Shown in pieces: positions 45,929 through 54,321 of a stretch of 64,000 nt of DNA. The DNA comes from an uncultured Rhizobium sp. (lineage in GTDB: Bacteria; Pseudomonadota; Alphaproteobacteria; Rhizobiales; Rhizobiaceae). The notes beneath the pieces are model-generated. The model searched no databases and was not told the DNA's origin. It saw only the letters and a program-made list of their open reading frames with translations. The stretch lies in the NCBI GenBank assembly GCA_945952315.1, contig CAMFIE010000004.1:124001-188000 (forward strand), written 5' to 3'. Both the position numbers and the translations under genes were made by a program. The first letter of the stretch is position 1, and the number at the start of each line of letters is the position of its first letter.

Positions 45929-46437
45929 GCGAACCGCGCGTCTTTGGCATTTCGGGCTGGAAGAATTCGGGCAAGACCGGGCTTGCGGTGCGTCTGGTGG
46001 AAGAATTCACAAGCCGCGGCTATCGCATCTCCACCATCAAGCATGCCCACCATGATTTCGATATCGACAAGGTGGGCGCGGACAGCTTCCGCCACCGGCA
46101 GGCGGGCGCGCATGAGGTCACCATCGTTTCGGGCACGCGCTACGCGATCATGCACGAGCTTCGTGGCGCGCCGGAGCCAAGTTTCGAGGAAATCCTTTCC
46201 CGCCTCGCCCCTTGCGATCTGGTGCTGATCGAAGGCTACAAGCGCGAGAAAATTCCGAAGATCGAAGCGCGGCGGCTGGATGCCAAAAATCGCGAACCGC
46301 TCGCCCCGAATGATCCGCATATCGTGGCGATTGCCGCCGATCATCCCGTCACCGACAGCGCACTGCCCGTCTTCGATCTCGATGACACGCTGGCGATTGC
46401 CGATTTCGTGGAAAGGATCACCGGCCTCAAGGGCTGA
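45925..46437 (+). CDS. mobB: Molybdopterin-guanine dinucleotide biosynthesis protein B
   Basis: A 170-residue P-loop GTPase: GISGWKNSGKTGLAVRLV near the N terminus, TIKHAHHDFDIDKVGADSFRHRQAGA, and VLIEGYKREKIPKIE. MobB assists MobA in forming bis-MGD but is often dispensable. Start codon within the mobA end gives translational coupling. Confidence 0.94.
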   Translation: MSEPRVFGISGWKNSGKTGLAVRLVEEFTSRGYRISTIKHAHHDFDIDKVGADSFRHRQAGAHEVTIVSGTRYAIMHELRGAPEPSFEEILSRLAPCDLVLIEGYKREKIPKIEARRLDAKNREPLAPNDPHIVAIAADHPVTDSALPVFDLDDTLAIADFVERITGLKG

Positions 46438-46456
46438 CAGGGTCTGTACAAACAAA

Positions 46457-46485
46457 AAACCGCCCGGCTCGTCACCGGGCGGTTT
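46457..46485. terminator. Bidirectional terminator
   Basis: A perfect 11-bp stem (46457-46467 with 46475-46485), 7-nt loop and T-rich sequence after it, between convergent mobB and the OmpA-like gene. Confidence 0.85.
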
Positions 46486-46503
46486 CTTTGTTCGGGATAG
46501 CCC

Positions 46504-48627
46504 TCAGCGCTGGGCAATCGGACGGATCAGCGGCGTGACGCGGCGGATGGTGACGCGGCGGTTCTGCTGCTCCGGACCATTGGTGCGGATCTTCAGGTAG
46601 CGCTCGCCATAGCCCTGCGTCGTAAGGTTTTCCGGCGGAATGCCATAGAGATCGGTCAGAAGTTCGGCAACCGAGGCCGCACGCTTGTCAGACAGCACGA
46701 GGTTCGACTGGGCAGAACCCACCGCATCCGTATGCCCTTCGATCAGGAAGGTTTCACCTGGATCCTTGCGCAGAACCTTGAGCATGGCTTCCGCCACCTT
46801 GCGCAGCGACTTGCTCTGGCTCAGCGGCACATCCGCGCTGCCGGTCGCGAAGGTGATCGTGTCGAGATCGATACGGCGGACCTTGTCGCGGATACGCGCC
46901 GAATACTTCACCTCATCCAGCGAGTAGACCCGTTCCACACGCTCCACCGGCGGGCGCTCGAGGAAGTCGTAATAGTCGAAGCGCGGCTTGCGGGACGTGG
47001 CGACGATATAGTCATCCAGCGGCACCATCAGACGCATCGGCGGCAGGTCGTAACCGGCATCATAGATGCGGCGCGGCGCTTCCGTATCGGCATCCGGCGC
47101 ATAGATCATCACATATTCATCGCCATCGGGCGTGATGCGCGAGCGAAGGATGATGTCGCCGAAGGCATTGTAAACAGTCACCAGACGCGAGCCATCCGGA
47201 CGCTCGATGGTTTCGCGGGTGCGACCGCGCGACAGGTTTTCGTAATAGGTGTCGCGGCTCTGCATCCGCAGACGCGGGCGATCATCCGAGCGCACCACAA
47301 ACTGATTGCCGACGCTGAGAACCGTGGTGTTTTCCACCTGGTTCACGACTGTGACCTGATTGACCTGATTGATCTGCGTGACGTTGTTCACCACCGTGTT
47401 GTTGGTGACATTGTTGGTCACGGTGTTGTTCGTCACATTGTTGGTGACGTTATTGGTGATGTTGGTCACACCCGGCACCGCAAAAGTCGGTGCGGCCTTC
47501 AGCTTGGTGCCCTCTTCATTGACCACGGCCTCAACCTTCGCAGGTTCGATCACAGGAACGGCCTGCAGGGCTTCCGCATCCGTTGTCGGCGGCGGAACGG
47601 CGGCTTCCTGCGAACGGGCAGCGGCCCGGAGCGTGCGTGACTGTTCGCCGCCGGTCAGATCCGCATCCTTGTCACTGTCGAGAACGGCAGCACCGTTTTG
47701 CTCCGGCAGAACAACCGTGTCGGTGGTCTTGGAGGGGTCTTCAGCAATCTGCTGCTTCTCCTCCGTTGTCATTGTGTCCTCAATCTCGGGCAACGGCTGA
47801 TCGGCAGCCGCGGGTGCAGGAGCGTCTGCCTGCGGGGCCGCATTCGGATCGGTGGCGTCCGGTGCCGGGGCCTGCTGGCTGTCGTCTGTCGCGGGCGCCT
47901 GCTGGTCCGTGCCATCGGCCGGGGCCTGCTGATTGTCTTCTGGCGCAGGCGTCTGCTCTTCCGCAGGAGCCTGCTGGTTTTCTTCAGGCGCGGGAGCGGG
48001 AGCCGGTTCCTCAGCCGGGGTCTGCTCCTCGGCGGGCGCTTGCGGTTCCTCGGCTGGAGCCGGTTCTTCGGCAGGTGCCTGCTGGTTGTCTTCCGGTGCC
48101 GGTGCGGGTTGTTCCTCGGCAGGAGGAGCCGGCTCTTCGGCAGGCGCTTGCGGTTCTTCGGCAGGAGCCGGCTCTTCGGCAGGCGCCTGCTGGTTGTCTT
48201 CCGGGGCCGGTGCAGGTTGTTCCTCTGCAGGCGGTTGTTCTTCTGCCGGAGGCTGCTCCTCGGCAGGAGCCTGCTGATTGTCTTCCGGCGCTGGCGCAGG
48301 TTCTTCCGCAGGCGGCGCAGGTTCTTCCGCAGGCGGTGCGGGCTCTTCTGCGGGTGGTGCGGGCTCTTCTGCCGGAGGGGCCGGCTGCTCTTCCGGGGCG
48401 GGAGCCGGTTCCTCGGCGGGTGCCTGCTGCTGTTGTTCCTGCTGCTTCTGCTGCAGGAGAAGCAGTTCCTCATCGCTCAGCTGGCCGTCACCATCAAGGT
48501 CGCCTTCCAGCGCCTGCGCCATCAGCCATGTCGCCTGACCACTAGCCGCGCTGGCCGGTGTTATGGCGAAGGAAAGCGTCATGACCGGCAGGGCCACGGT
48601 GGCAAAGAGTTTCGAACGAAGCGACAT
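46504..48627 (-). CDS. OmpA-family envelope protein with EF-hand and long Pro/Glu repeat
   Basis: A 707-residue exported protein. It has a signal peptide (1-28), then a canonical EF-hand calcium loop at residues 43-54 (DLDGDGQLSDEE; ligands at positions 1, 3, 5 and 12), and a Gln-rich stretch. An acidic PAEE/PAPEDNQQ low-complexity region (69-280) follows, then an Asn/Val/Thr repeat (TNNVTNN type, about 385-430), a beta-rich middle and a C-terminal OmpA-like peptidoglycan-binding domain (LIEGHTDAVGSAQSN ... RRVTIRR). The OmpA domain should bind peptidoglycan, with the extended repeats spanning the periplasm or surface. ATG 48627 has AGGA 7 nt upstream. Confidence 0.88.
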   Translation of the reverse strand: MSLRSKLFATVALPVMTLSFAITPASAASGQATWLMAQALEGDLDGDGQLSDEELLLLQQKQQEQQQQAPAEEPAPAPEEQPAPPAEEPAPPAEEPAPPAEEPAPPAEEPAPAPEDNQQAPAEEQPPAEEQPPAEEQPAPAPEDNQQAPAEEPAPAEEPQAPAEEPAPPAEEQPAPAPEDNQQAPAEEPAPAEEPQAPAEEQTPAEEPAPAPAPEENQQAPAEEQTPAPEDNQQAPADGTDQQAPATDDSQQAPAPDATDPNAAPQADAPAPAAADQPLPEIEDTMTTEEKQQIAEDPSKTTDTVVLPEQNGAAVLDSDKDADLTGGEQSRTLRAAARSQEAAVPPPTTDAEALQAVPVIEPAKVEAVVNEEGTKLKAAPTFAVPGVTNITNNVTNNVTNNTVTNNVTNNTVVNNVTQINQVNQVTVVNQVENTTVLSVGNQFVVRSDDRPRLRMQSRDTYYENLSRGRTRETIERPDGSRLVTVYNAFGDIILRSRITPDGDEYVMIYAPDADTEAPRRIYDAGYDLPPMRLMVPLDDYIVATSRKPRFDYYDFLERPPVERVERVYSLDEVKYSARIRDKVRRIDLDTITFATGSADVPLSQSKSLRKVAEAMLKVLRKDPGETFLIEGHTDAVGSAQSNLVLSDKRAASVAELLTDLYGIPPENLTTQGYGERYLKIRTNGPEQQNRRVTIRRVTPLIRPIAQR
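47788..48423 (-). repeat. Low-complexity Pro/Ala/Glu coding repeat
   Basis: About 212 residues made of variants of PAEEPAP and APEDNQQ. Short tandem and interspersed copies at DNA level make the segment prone to slippage or length variation. All of it stays in frame with the OmpA-like protein. Confidence 0.88.
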
Positions 48628-48993
48628 ATGATTTCCTTTCGGTCGCAGGAATCGCGAATTAGGCTCTTGGAGCAGAGATCAGTAAAAACTGACAAGACTG
48701 TGATGTGCAGTCGTCCCCAATCGAATATTCTGTTTTATAAGAACCGCGGCATGAATAGCGTATGAATAAGGCGTTAATCCAACAGTTAACCCGAAAGCAC
48801 AGCGCCCGGTTCCCGATTGCCCGCTGCAACCGCGCCCAGCGGACAGTAATTCACCTATAATGTGATAAAATATATTGATTTTTCTGCCCCTGCCGTAGGA
48901 ATATGCCTCTACCGTGGACGTAAACGCCACTCGGGAGAACAGAGCGCCGGACCCGTTCAGGGAAAAACCGGAGCCAGCAAAAAAGAGGAAATC
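48628..48993. other. 366-bp divergent intergenic region
   Basis: Promoter region of the OmpA-like gene and of the amino-acid ABC operon. It contains a TATAAT at 48856-48861 (no clear -35 at 17 bp), an AT-rich stretch at 48850-48885 and a good AGAGGAA ribosome site before 48994. The in-frame extension of the binding protein back to 48862 is not protein-like. No RNA gene seen. Confidence 0.5.
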
Positions 48994-49773
48994 ATGAAAA
49001 CCACCCTGCGCATTCTCGCCGCCGCGTCGCTGGCAGCTCTTTCGCTTATGGCCGGATCTGCCCGCGCCGAGGAAAAGATCATTATTGGCACGGAGGGCGC
49101 CTATCCGCCCTTCAACAACCTCGAAGCCGACGGCACGCTGACCGGTTTCGACATCGACATCGCCAAGGCGCTCTGCGATGAAATGAAGGTGACCTGCGAA
49201 TTCGTGACCCAGGACTGGGATGGCATCATCCCGGCGCTCGAGGCCAAGAAGTTCGATGCGATCATCGCGTCGATGTCGATCACACCGGAGCGCAAGGAAA
49301 AGGTTTCCTTCTCGAAGAAATACTACAACACGCCGCCCGCGATTGCCGTTCCGAAGGACAGCCCGCTGACCGAAGCAACCGAAGCCGCCCTTCAGGGCAA
49401 GACGCTCGGTGCCCAGTCCTCGACCACCCACGCCAACTATGCAGAAGCGCATATGAAGGGTGCGGAGCTGAAGCTTTATCCGACCGCCGACGAATACAAG
49501 CTCGACATTTCCAACGGCCGGATCGATGCCGTGATCGACGACGTGGTCGTGCTGTCGGAATGGGTGAAGTCGGATGCCGGCAGCTGCTGCAAGATCCTCG
49601 GCACCCTGCCCGTCGATGCAGCGATCAACGGTGAAGGCGCTGGCATTGCCGTGCGCAAGGGTGAGGAAGCGCTCGCGGACCGTTTCAGCGCCGCCATCGA
49701 TGCGATCCGCAAGAGCGGCAAATATCAGGAAATCAACAAGAAATATTTCGATTTCGACGTCTACGGCGAATAA
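48994..49773 (+). CDS. Periplasmic basic-amino-acid/opine-type ABC binding protein
   Basis: A 259-residue solute-binding protein: signal peptide 1-23 (ending AGSARA), then IIIGTEGAYPPFNNLEADGTLTGFDIDIAKALC, which is the family-3 signature of Lys/Arg/His/opine binders. The arginine-contact regions TPERKEKVSFSKKYY and GAQSSTTHANY are present. A CC pair near residue 197 (GSCCKILG) is notable. It feeds the two permeases downstream. The exact ligand is unknown. Confidence 0.92.
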   Translation: MKTTLRILAAASLAALSLMAGSARAEEKIIIGTEGAYPPFNNLEADGTLTGFDIDIAKALCDEMKVTCEFVTQDWDGIIPALEAKKFDAIIASMSITPERKEKVSFSKKYYNTPPAIAVPKDSPLTEATEAALQGKTLGAQSSTTHANYAEAHMKGAELKLYPTADEYKLDISNGRIDAVIDDVVVLSEWVKSDAGSCCKILGTLPVDAAINGEGAGIAVRKGEEALADRFSAAIDAIRKSGKYQEINKKYFDFDVYGE

Positions 49774-49797
49774 CCGGGGCCAGAATGGCGAATTTTG

Positions 49798-49827
49798 ATG
49801 GCGGAAGACACAATCTTCCGCCATTTT
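49798..49827 (+). terminator. Intercistronic attenuator-type hairpin
   Basis: A perfect 11-bp stem (49798-49808 with 49814-49824), 5-nt loop and T4, in the 157-bp gap between the binding-protein gene and the first permease gene. Partial termination here would give excess binding protein over permease, as in other importers. Confidence 0.75.
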
Positions 49828-49930
49828 ACGTTCTTCGACCGGAATCGTTTGATCCGGTTCAGTGAACAACAAGGCGCGGCAAAGCGCCGGTTATCCAGAA
49901 GCGTCATGAGGGCGCAGCGGGGGCGTAGGT

Positions 49931-50734
49931 ATGGACGGAGTGTTCTCCGTGCTTGATCCGCTTTTGAGCGGACTGGGACATATGGTGGATCCGCTTTGCG
50001 GACCTGTGGGCGTTTTTTCCTTTTTTCCCCCTGATTCAATTGTCGCCTGTGGCGCGACTGGCTGGGGAGATGAAATTGCGGCTGGCCTGAAAGCCACGCT
50101 GGGGCTGGCGCTTGCCACATTGCCAGTCGGCCTCACGCTTGGCTTCTTCATCGCGCTCGCGCTGCAATCTTCGGAACCGGCGCTGCGGCGAGCCGCTGGC
50201 ATCTATACGACGATCTTCCGCGGACTGCCGGAGCTGCTGACCCTGTTCATCGTCTATTACGGCGCGCAAATCCTGATTCAGTCCGCCTTCGCCGCGATGG
50301 GGTTTGACCAGCGGATCGAGATCAATTCCTTTTTTGCGGGCATGATCGCACTCTCGGTGGTGTTTTCCTCCTATTGCTCGGAAGTGCTGCTTTCGGCCTT
50401 CCGGGCCATTCCGAAGGGGCAGTATGAGGCAGGCGACGCGCTGGGGTTGAGCCGCACCAATACGATGGTGCTCATCATCGTGCCGCAGCTGGTGCGCATT
50501 GCCCTTCCCGGCCTGATGAACCTCTGGATGAACCTGCTCAAGGATACGGCCCTCGTGTCGGTGATCGGTCTTGCCGAACTGCTGCGGCAAACGGGTGTTG
50601 CCGCGAAAGTCTCCAAGCAGGCTTTCTTCTTCTATCTGCTCGCCTGCGCGCTTTATCTGGTGCTGGCGCTTCTTTCCTCCTTCGTGCTCGGCTTTATAGA
50701 GCGCCGGGTCAAACGGGCGGAGATGGGACGATGA
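49931..50734 (+). CDS. Amino-acid ABC transporter permease (HisQ/OccQ-like)
   Basis: A 267-residue permease with about five transmembrane helices in the HisQM fold. The conserved cytoplasmic loop after SEVLLSAFRAIPKGQYEAGDALGLS is the EAA loop that contacts the ATPase. FRGLPELLTLFIVYYG is a family hallmark. It overlaps the next permease by 4 nt (ATGA). Confidence 0.9.
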   Translation: MDGVFSVLDPLLSGLGHMVDPLCGPVGVFSFFPPDSIVACGATGWGDEIAAGLKATLGLALATLPVGLTLGFFIALALQSSEPALRRAAGIYTTIFRGLPELLTLFIVYYGAQILIQSAFAAMGFDQRIEINSFFAGMIALSVVFSSYCSEVLLSAFRAIPKGQYEAGDALGLSRTNTMVLIIVPQLVRIALPGLMNLWMNLLKDTALVSVIGLAELLRQTGVAAKVSKQAFFFYLLACALYLVLALLSSFVLGFIERRVKRAEMGR

Positions 50735-51561
50735 GCGCGACCTTGCAGATGATCCCTGCCCGCCCGGCCCCGCCAAAGGCTGCCGACCGGCTGACGGCGA
50801 GCCGGTTGCTCGGCTATTTGTGGCTCGCCTTCTGGGCCGTCCTCGGCCTTGGCCTCCTCTATCTTATGGTGACCGGCTTTGATCCGGAAAAATTCGCGAA
50901 ATACGGGCCGCGCTATCTGAGCGGCATCGGCGTGACGGCAACGCTCGTCAGCGTATCCGTGGTGGCGGGCGCTGTGCTTTCACTGCCGATAACCTTTGCG
51001 CGGATGTCGAAGAACCCGGTGCTGAACGCCATTGCCTACACCTATGTCTATATTTTCCGGGGCACGCCGCTTCTGGCCCAGCTTTACCTGCTCTATTACG
51101 GCATCGGCTCCTTCAAGCCGCAGCTGGAAGCGGTCGGGCTGTGGTGGTTCTTCCGCGAAGCCTGGTATTGCGGCTTCCTGTCGCTGACCATGAACACGGC
51201 CGCCTATCAGGCTGAAATCCTGCGTGGCGCCATTCTGTCGGTTCCGCGCGGACAGACGGAAGGGGCAAAATCTCTCGGCATTCCGTCCCGCATCGCCTTC
51301 CGCAAGATCATCCTGCCGCAGGCGCTGATCGTGGCGCTGCGCCCCTATGGCAATGAAATCATCCTGATGATCAAGGGCTCCGCCGTGGTCGCGGTGGTCA
51401 CGGTGCTCGATATCATGGGCGAGACGCGCTACGCCTTCTCCCGCACCTTCGACTACCAGACCTATCTCTGGGCCGCGATCTTCTATCTCCTGATTGTCGA
51501 AACGCTGCGCCATGTCTGGGACTGGCTGGAACGGCGGCTGACCCGCCATCTGAAGCGCTGA
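50731..51561 (+). CDS. Amino-acid ABC transporter permease (HisM/OccM-like)
   Basis: The second permease, 276 residues: FRGTPLLAQLYLLYYGIG, AYQAEILRGAILSVPRGQTEGAKSLGIP (EAA loop) and a C-terminal helix followed by basic RRLTRHLKR. It forms the heterodimeric channel with the preceding permease. No ATPase gene follows; the next gene is convergent. Confidence 0.9.
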   Translation: MSATLQMIPARPAPPKAADRLTASRLLGYLWLAFWAVLGLGLLYLMVTGFDPEKFAKYGPRYLSGIGVTATLVSVSVVAGAVLSLPITFARMSKNPVLNAIAYTYVYIFRGTPLLAQLYLLYYGIGSFKPQLEAVGLWWFFREAWYCGFLSLTMNTAAYQAEILRGAILSVPRGQTEGAKSLGIPSRIAFRKIILPQALIVALRPYGNEIILMIKGSAVVAVVTVLDIMGETRYAFSRTFDYQTYLWAAIFYLLIVETLRHVWDWLERRLTRHLKR

Positions 51562-51564
51562 AAG

Positions 51565-51595
51565 AAAAAGCCCCGCACATCTGGCGGGGCTTTTT
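51565..51595. terminator. Bidirectional terminator
   Basis: A perfect 12-bp stem with A5/T5 ends (51565-51576 with 51584-51595) and a 7-nt loop between the convergent ABC operon and the small secreted-protein gene. Confidence 0.88.
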
Positions 51596-51605
51596 GCATT
51601 TCGGC

Positions 51606-51968
51606 TTACGGCGCCTGATAGTCCGGCAGGCTGTCATACAGCGCATGGATCTTCAGCGCGATCGGCGTATCCGGCTCCTGCTCGCAATCCTTGATCACCT
51701 GATCCACGAATTCCGCAAGCTTGGCATCATCGGTCAGCGCTTCGAGGTCGCGCTGCGGCTTGTCGGCCACGTTGTTGGCGGCATTCATGCCGGTGAAAAA
51801 GCCCTGAATCCAGGTGGAGAGCTTCAGCGGCGTCGAGCCGTCCTCCATGCTCTCCGTCACGTCCTTGCAGGTGCGCAGCCCCGTGCCAACGCCATTCACC
51901 ATCGCCTGTGCACCCGCAGGCAGCATCAGCCCCGCAGCAACAAGAGCCAGCAATACAGTTTTCTTCAT
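51606..51968 (-). CDS. Small secreted protein, possibly HdeA/Rap1a-like
   Basis: A 120-residue exported protein with a signal peptide (1-22, ending AGAQA). The mature helical domain of about 98 residues has two Cys (LRTCKDV and KDCEQE) placed to form a disulfide, and the motif LSTWIQGFFTGMNAAN. This resembles HdeA-fold or Rap1a/Tai-type small periplasmic proteins, but I am not sure. ATG 51968 has AAGGAG 8 nt upstream. Confidence 0.75.
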   Translation of the reverse strand: MKKTVLLALVAAGLMLPAGAQAMVNGVGTGLRTCKDVTESMEDGSTPLKLSTWIQGFFTGMNAANNVADKPQRDLEALTDDAKLAEFVDQVIKDCEQEPDTPIALKIHALYDSLPDYQAP

Positions 51969-52254
51969 TTCCCCACTCCTTCCGATTGTCCGGCATTTGA
52001 TCCCGAATGCCCATCCCGCAAAGTGATGCCGATTTTTGAAATGCTGCACAAGTATATTCTTTATATATCAAACCAATGAACCCTGAGATCGTGGCAGCAC
52101 TCGCATAGTGACGCTGCTAACAACATGATTTTCAATATCTTTTTCTGCAATCACCCGGAATGTTCACCTTTGGTTAACCCTGCTTTGTTTCCATGAAGAG
52201 ACCAGCGCGCATGGCATGGAACGTCTGATTTTGGATACCGGAGAGAGGTGGCCA

Positions 52255-52521
52255 ATGAATACGGAACTCGAAATGCAACTGAAGGGCTACGGGCTGACGA
52301 CGGCCCATATTTTCTACCGCATGCCCGACCATCCCACGATCCTGCAAACCTTCGTCTGGCAGAATTACGACCTCGCGCCCGACTTTCCCGAGATGAATCA
52401 ATTTCTGAAGTTCTGGGAAGAAAAGCTTGAAGGACCTCTGCATTCCGTCCGCTACTTCCATCGCAAGCTGATCGGCGCTGCGGAATGGCGGATGCTGAAA
52501 GGCGAATTCATTCTGCATTGA
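52255..52521 (+). CDS. Usg-family protein
   Basis: An 88-residue protein matching the Usg family of alphaproteobacteria (QLKGYGLTTAHIFYRMPDHP, LQTFVWQNYDLAPDFPEM, FWEEKLEGPLHSVR). The family is conserved in Rhizobiales and has no known function. The name derives from a gene upstream of an aminoacyl-biosynthesis locus. ATG 52255 has GAGG 7 nt upstream; an upstream in-frame start at 52216 is less likely. Confidence 0.88.
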   Translation: MNTELEMQLKGYGLTTAHIFYRMPDHPTILQTFVWQNYDLAPDFPEMNQFLKFWEEKLEGPLHSVRYFHRKLIGAAEWRMLKGEFILH

Positions 52522-52548
52522 CGGTTGCGAAGCCTGGCGCGCGGTCTT

Positions 52549-53376
52549 ATGACTGCGCCCATGGCACAGAAAATCGACGAAGAGGCCCTCGCAGAGGCCT
52601 ATAATCGCGCGCTCGCGCTTGAGAAATCCGGTGATGTGGATGGCGCGGAAGCCGCATACCGGCAGGCGCTGGCGCTTGATCCGGATGACCACGGCGGCAT
52701 CGCCGTCCGGCTCGCAGCCCTTGGCCGTGGCGAAACGCCGCCCAAGGCGCCGGAAGCCTATGTGGAAACCCTGTTCGACCAGCATGCCGCCGCCTTCGAG
52801 GATATTCTCGTCGAACAGCTCGGCTATGCCGTGCCGATGTTCGTACGTCAGCGATTGCAGACCCTCGGCCTCGGGCCGTTCAAGCGGCTGCTTGATCTCG
52901 GTTGCGGCACGGGTCTTGCCGGTGTAGCGCTCGGCGACATGGCCGAGGATATGACCGGCATCGACATTTCCGAAAACATGGTCGAGATCGCCCATGACAA
53001 GGAAATCTACGAGACGCTCTATGTCGCGGAAGTCGAGGATTTCCTCGAAGACAATGACGATGATCCCTTCGATATCATCACGGCCTGCGATGTGGTGCCC
53101 TATCTCGGCGGTCTGGAAGCCCTGTTCTTCGGTGCCGCGGAAAACCTGAGGCCGAAGGGCCTGTTCATTTTTTCCGCCGAAACCCGTTCGGCAGAAGAAC
53201 TGGCCGGTGAACCCTACCGGGTCTACCCCTTCCATCGCTTCGTGCATTCGCCCGACTACATTCGCGAACGGCTTCTCGCCACCGGCTTCGAGATCCTCGA
53301 GATGCAGGACATCAATGTGCGGATGCAGGAAGGCGAGCCTTCGCCCGGCGTGCTGGTGATTGCACGGCTGGCCTGA
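52549..53376 (+). CDS. TPR-containing SAM-dependent methyltransferase
   Basis: A 275-residue protein. The N-terminal TPR-like helices (about 10-50: YNRALALEKSGDVDGAEAAYRQALALDPDD) are followed by a class I methyltransferase with SAM motif I LLDLGCGTGLAGVAL, then DMTGIDISENM and ITACDVVPYLGGL. This is the COG4976-type predicted methyltransferase; the substrate is unknown. The start is unclear (TTG 52525, ATG 52549 or ATG 52561), and no strong ribosome site is visible. Confidence 0.85.
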   Translation: MTAPMAQKIDEEALAEAYNRALALEKSGDVDGAEAAYRQALALDPDDHGGIAVRLAALGRGETPPKAPEAYVETLFDQHAAAFEDILVEQLGYAVPMFVRQRLQTLGLGPFKRLLDLGCGTGLAGVALGDMAEDMTGIDISENMVEIAHDKEIYETLYVAEVEDFLEDNDDDPFDIITACDVVPYLGGLEALFFGAAENLRPKGLFIFSAETRSAEELAGEPYRVYPFHRFVHSPDYIRERLLATGFEILEMQDINVRMQEGEPSPGVLVIARLA

Positions 53377-53451
53377 TTTCGCTTTCGCAAAAGCCCGCTT
53401 TCGGCTAATCCTCTCGCAGAAATTTTTCCTGCCTGATGAGGAGTGAGCGCA

Positions 53452-54321
53452 ATGGCGAAGGTGGCATTCATTGGTCTTGGTGTGATGGGCTATCCGATGG
53501 CGGCCCATCTGAAACACAAGGGCGGCCATGATGTTACAGTCTATAACCGCACAACCGCCAAGGCAGAGCGCTGGGTGGCCGAGCATGCGGGCCAGCACAA
53601 GCTGACCCCGGCAGAGGCCGCCCGCGATGCGGATTTCGTCTTCACCATGGTGGGCAACGACGATGACCTGCGCTCGGTAACGCTCGGTGAAAACGGCGTG
53701 CTCGCGACCATGAAGCCCGGCGCAATCCTGATCGACAACACCACCGCTTCCGCCGAAGTCGCGCGCGAGCTTGAAGCCGCCTGCAAGGCAAAGGGTCTGG
53801 GCTTCATCGATGCCCCGGTTTCCGGCGGTCAGGCAGGGGCGGAAAACGGCGTTCTCACGGTCATGTGCGGTGGCGAAGAGGCAACCTTCGAAAAGGCGCG
53901 GCCGGTCATCGATGCCTATGCCCGCATGGTCGGCCTGATGGGTCTGGCCGGTGCCGGCCAGCTCACCAAGATGATCAACCAGATCTGCATTGCCGGACTG
54001 GTTCAGGGGCTGGCCGAAGGCATCCATTTCGGCAAGCGTGCAGGCCTCGATATCGAGAAGGTGGTGGACGTCATCTCCAAGGGGGCTGCCGGTTCCTGGC
54101 AGATGGAAAACCGCCACAAGACCATGAATATCGGCAAATATGATTTCGGCTTCGCGATCGACTGGATGCGCAAGGATCTGGATATCGTGCTGACCGAAGC
54201 CCGCCGCAATGGCGCGAAGCTGCCGGTCACCGCGCTGGTCGACCAGTTCTATGCGGATGTGCAGGCCATGGGCGGCAATCGCTGGGATACGTCGTCGCTG
54301 CTTGCCCGTCTGGAAAAATGA
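53452..54321 (+). CDS. 3-hydroxyisobutyrate dehydrogenase-family NAD(P)-dependent oxidoreductase
   Basis: A 289-residue beta-hydroxyacid dehydrogenase: Rossmann GLGVMGYPMAAHL, substrate-binding DAPVSGGQAGAENGVL, the catalytic Lys in GAGQLTKMINQ and KDLDIVLTEARRNG. Relatives act on 3-hydroxyisobutyrate, tartronate semialdehyde or glyoxylate/succinic semialdehyde. The context does not choose between them. ATG 53452 has GAGGAG 8 nt upstream. It overlaps the AlkD gene by 4 nt. Confidence 0.9.
   Translation: MAKVAFIGLGVMGYPMAAHLKHKGGHDVTVYNRTTAKAERWVAEHAGQHKLTPAEAARDADFVFTMVGNDDDLRSVTLGENGVLATMKPGAILIDNTTASAEVARELEAACKAKGLGFIDAPVSGGQAGAENGVLTVMCGGEEATFEKARPVIDAYARMVGLMGLAGAGQLTKMINQICIAGLVQGLAEGIHFGKRAGLDIEKVVDVISKGAAGSWQMENRHKTMNIGKYDFGFAIDWMRKDLDIVLTEARRNGAKLPVTALVDQFYADVQAMGGNRWDTSSLLARLEK

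Noticed and set aside
47933-48538. Ser/Ala/Gly/Cys-rich and Arg-rich frames over the repeat of the OmpA-like gene
   Set aside because: They are other-frame readings of the PAEE coding repeat and have no ribosome site or family.
52174-54117. A 647-residue minus-strand frame across Usg, methyltransferase and dehydrogenase genes
   Set aside because: It crosses three well-supported plus-strand genes and has no domain of its own.
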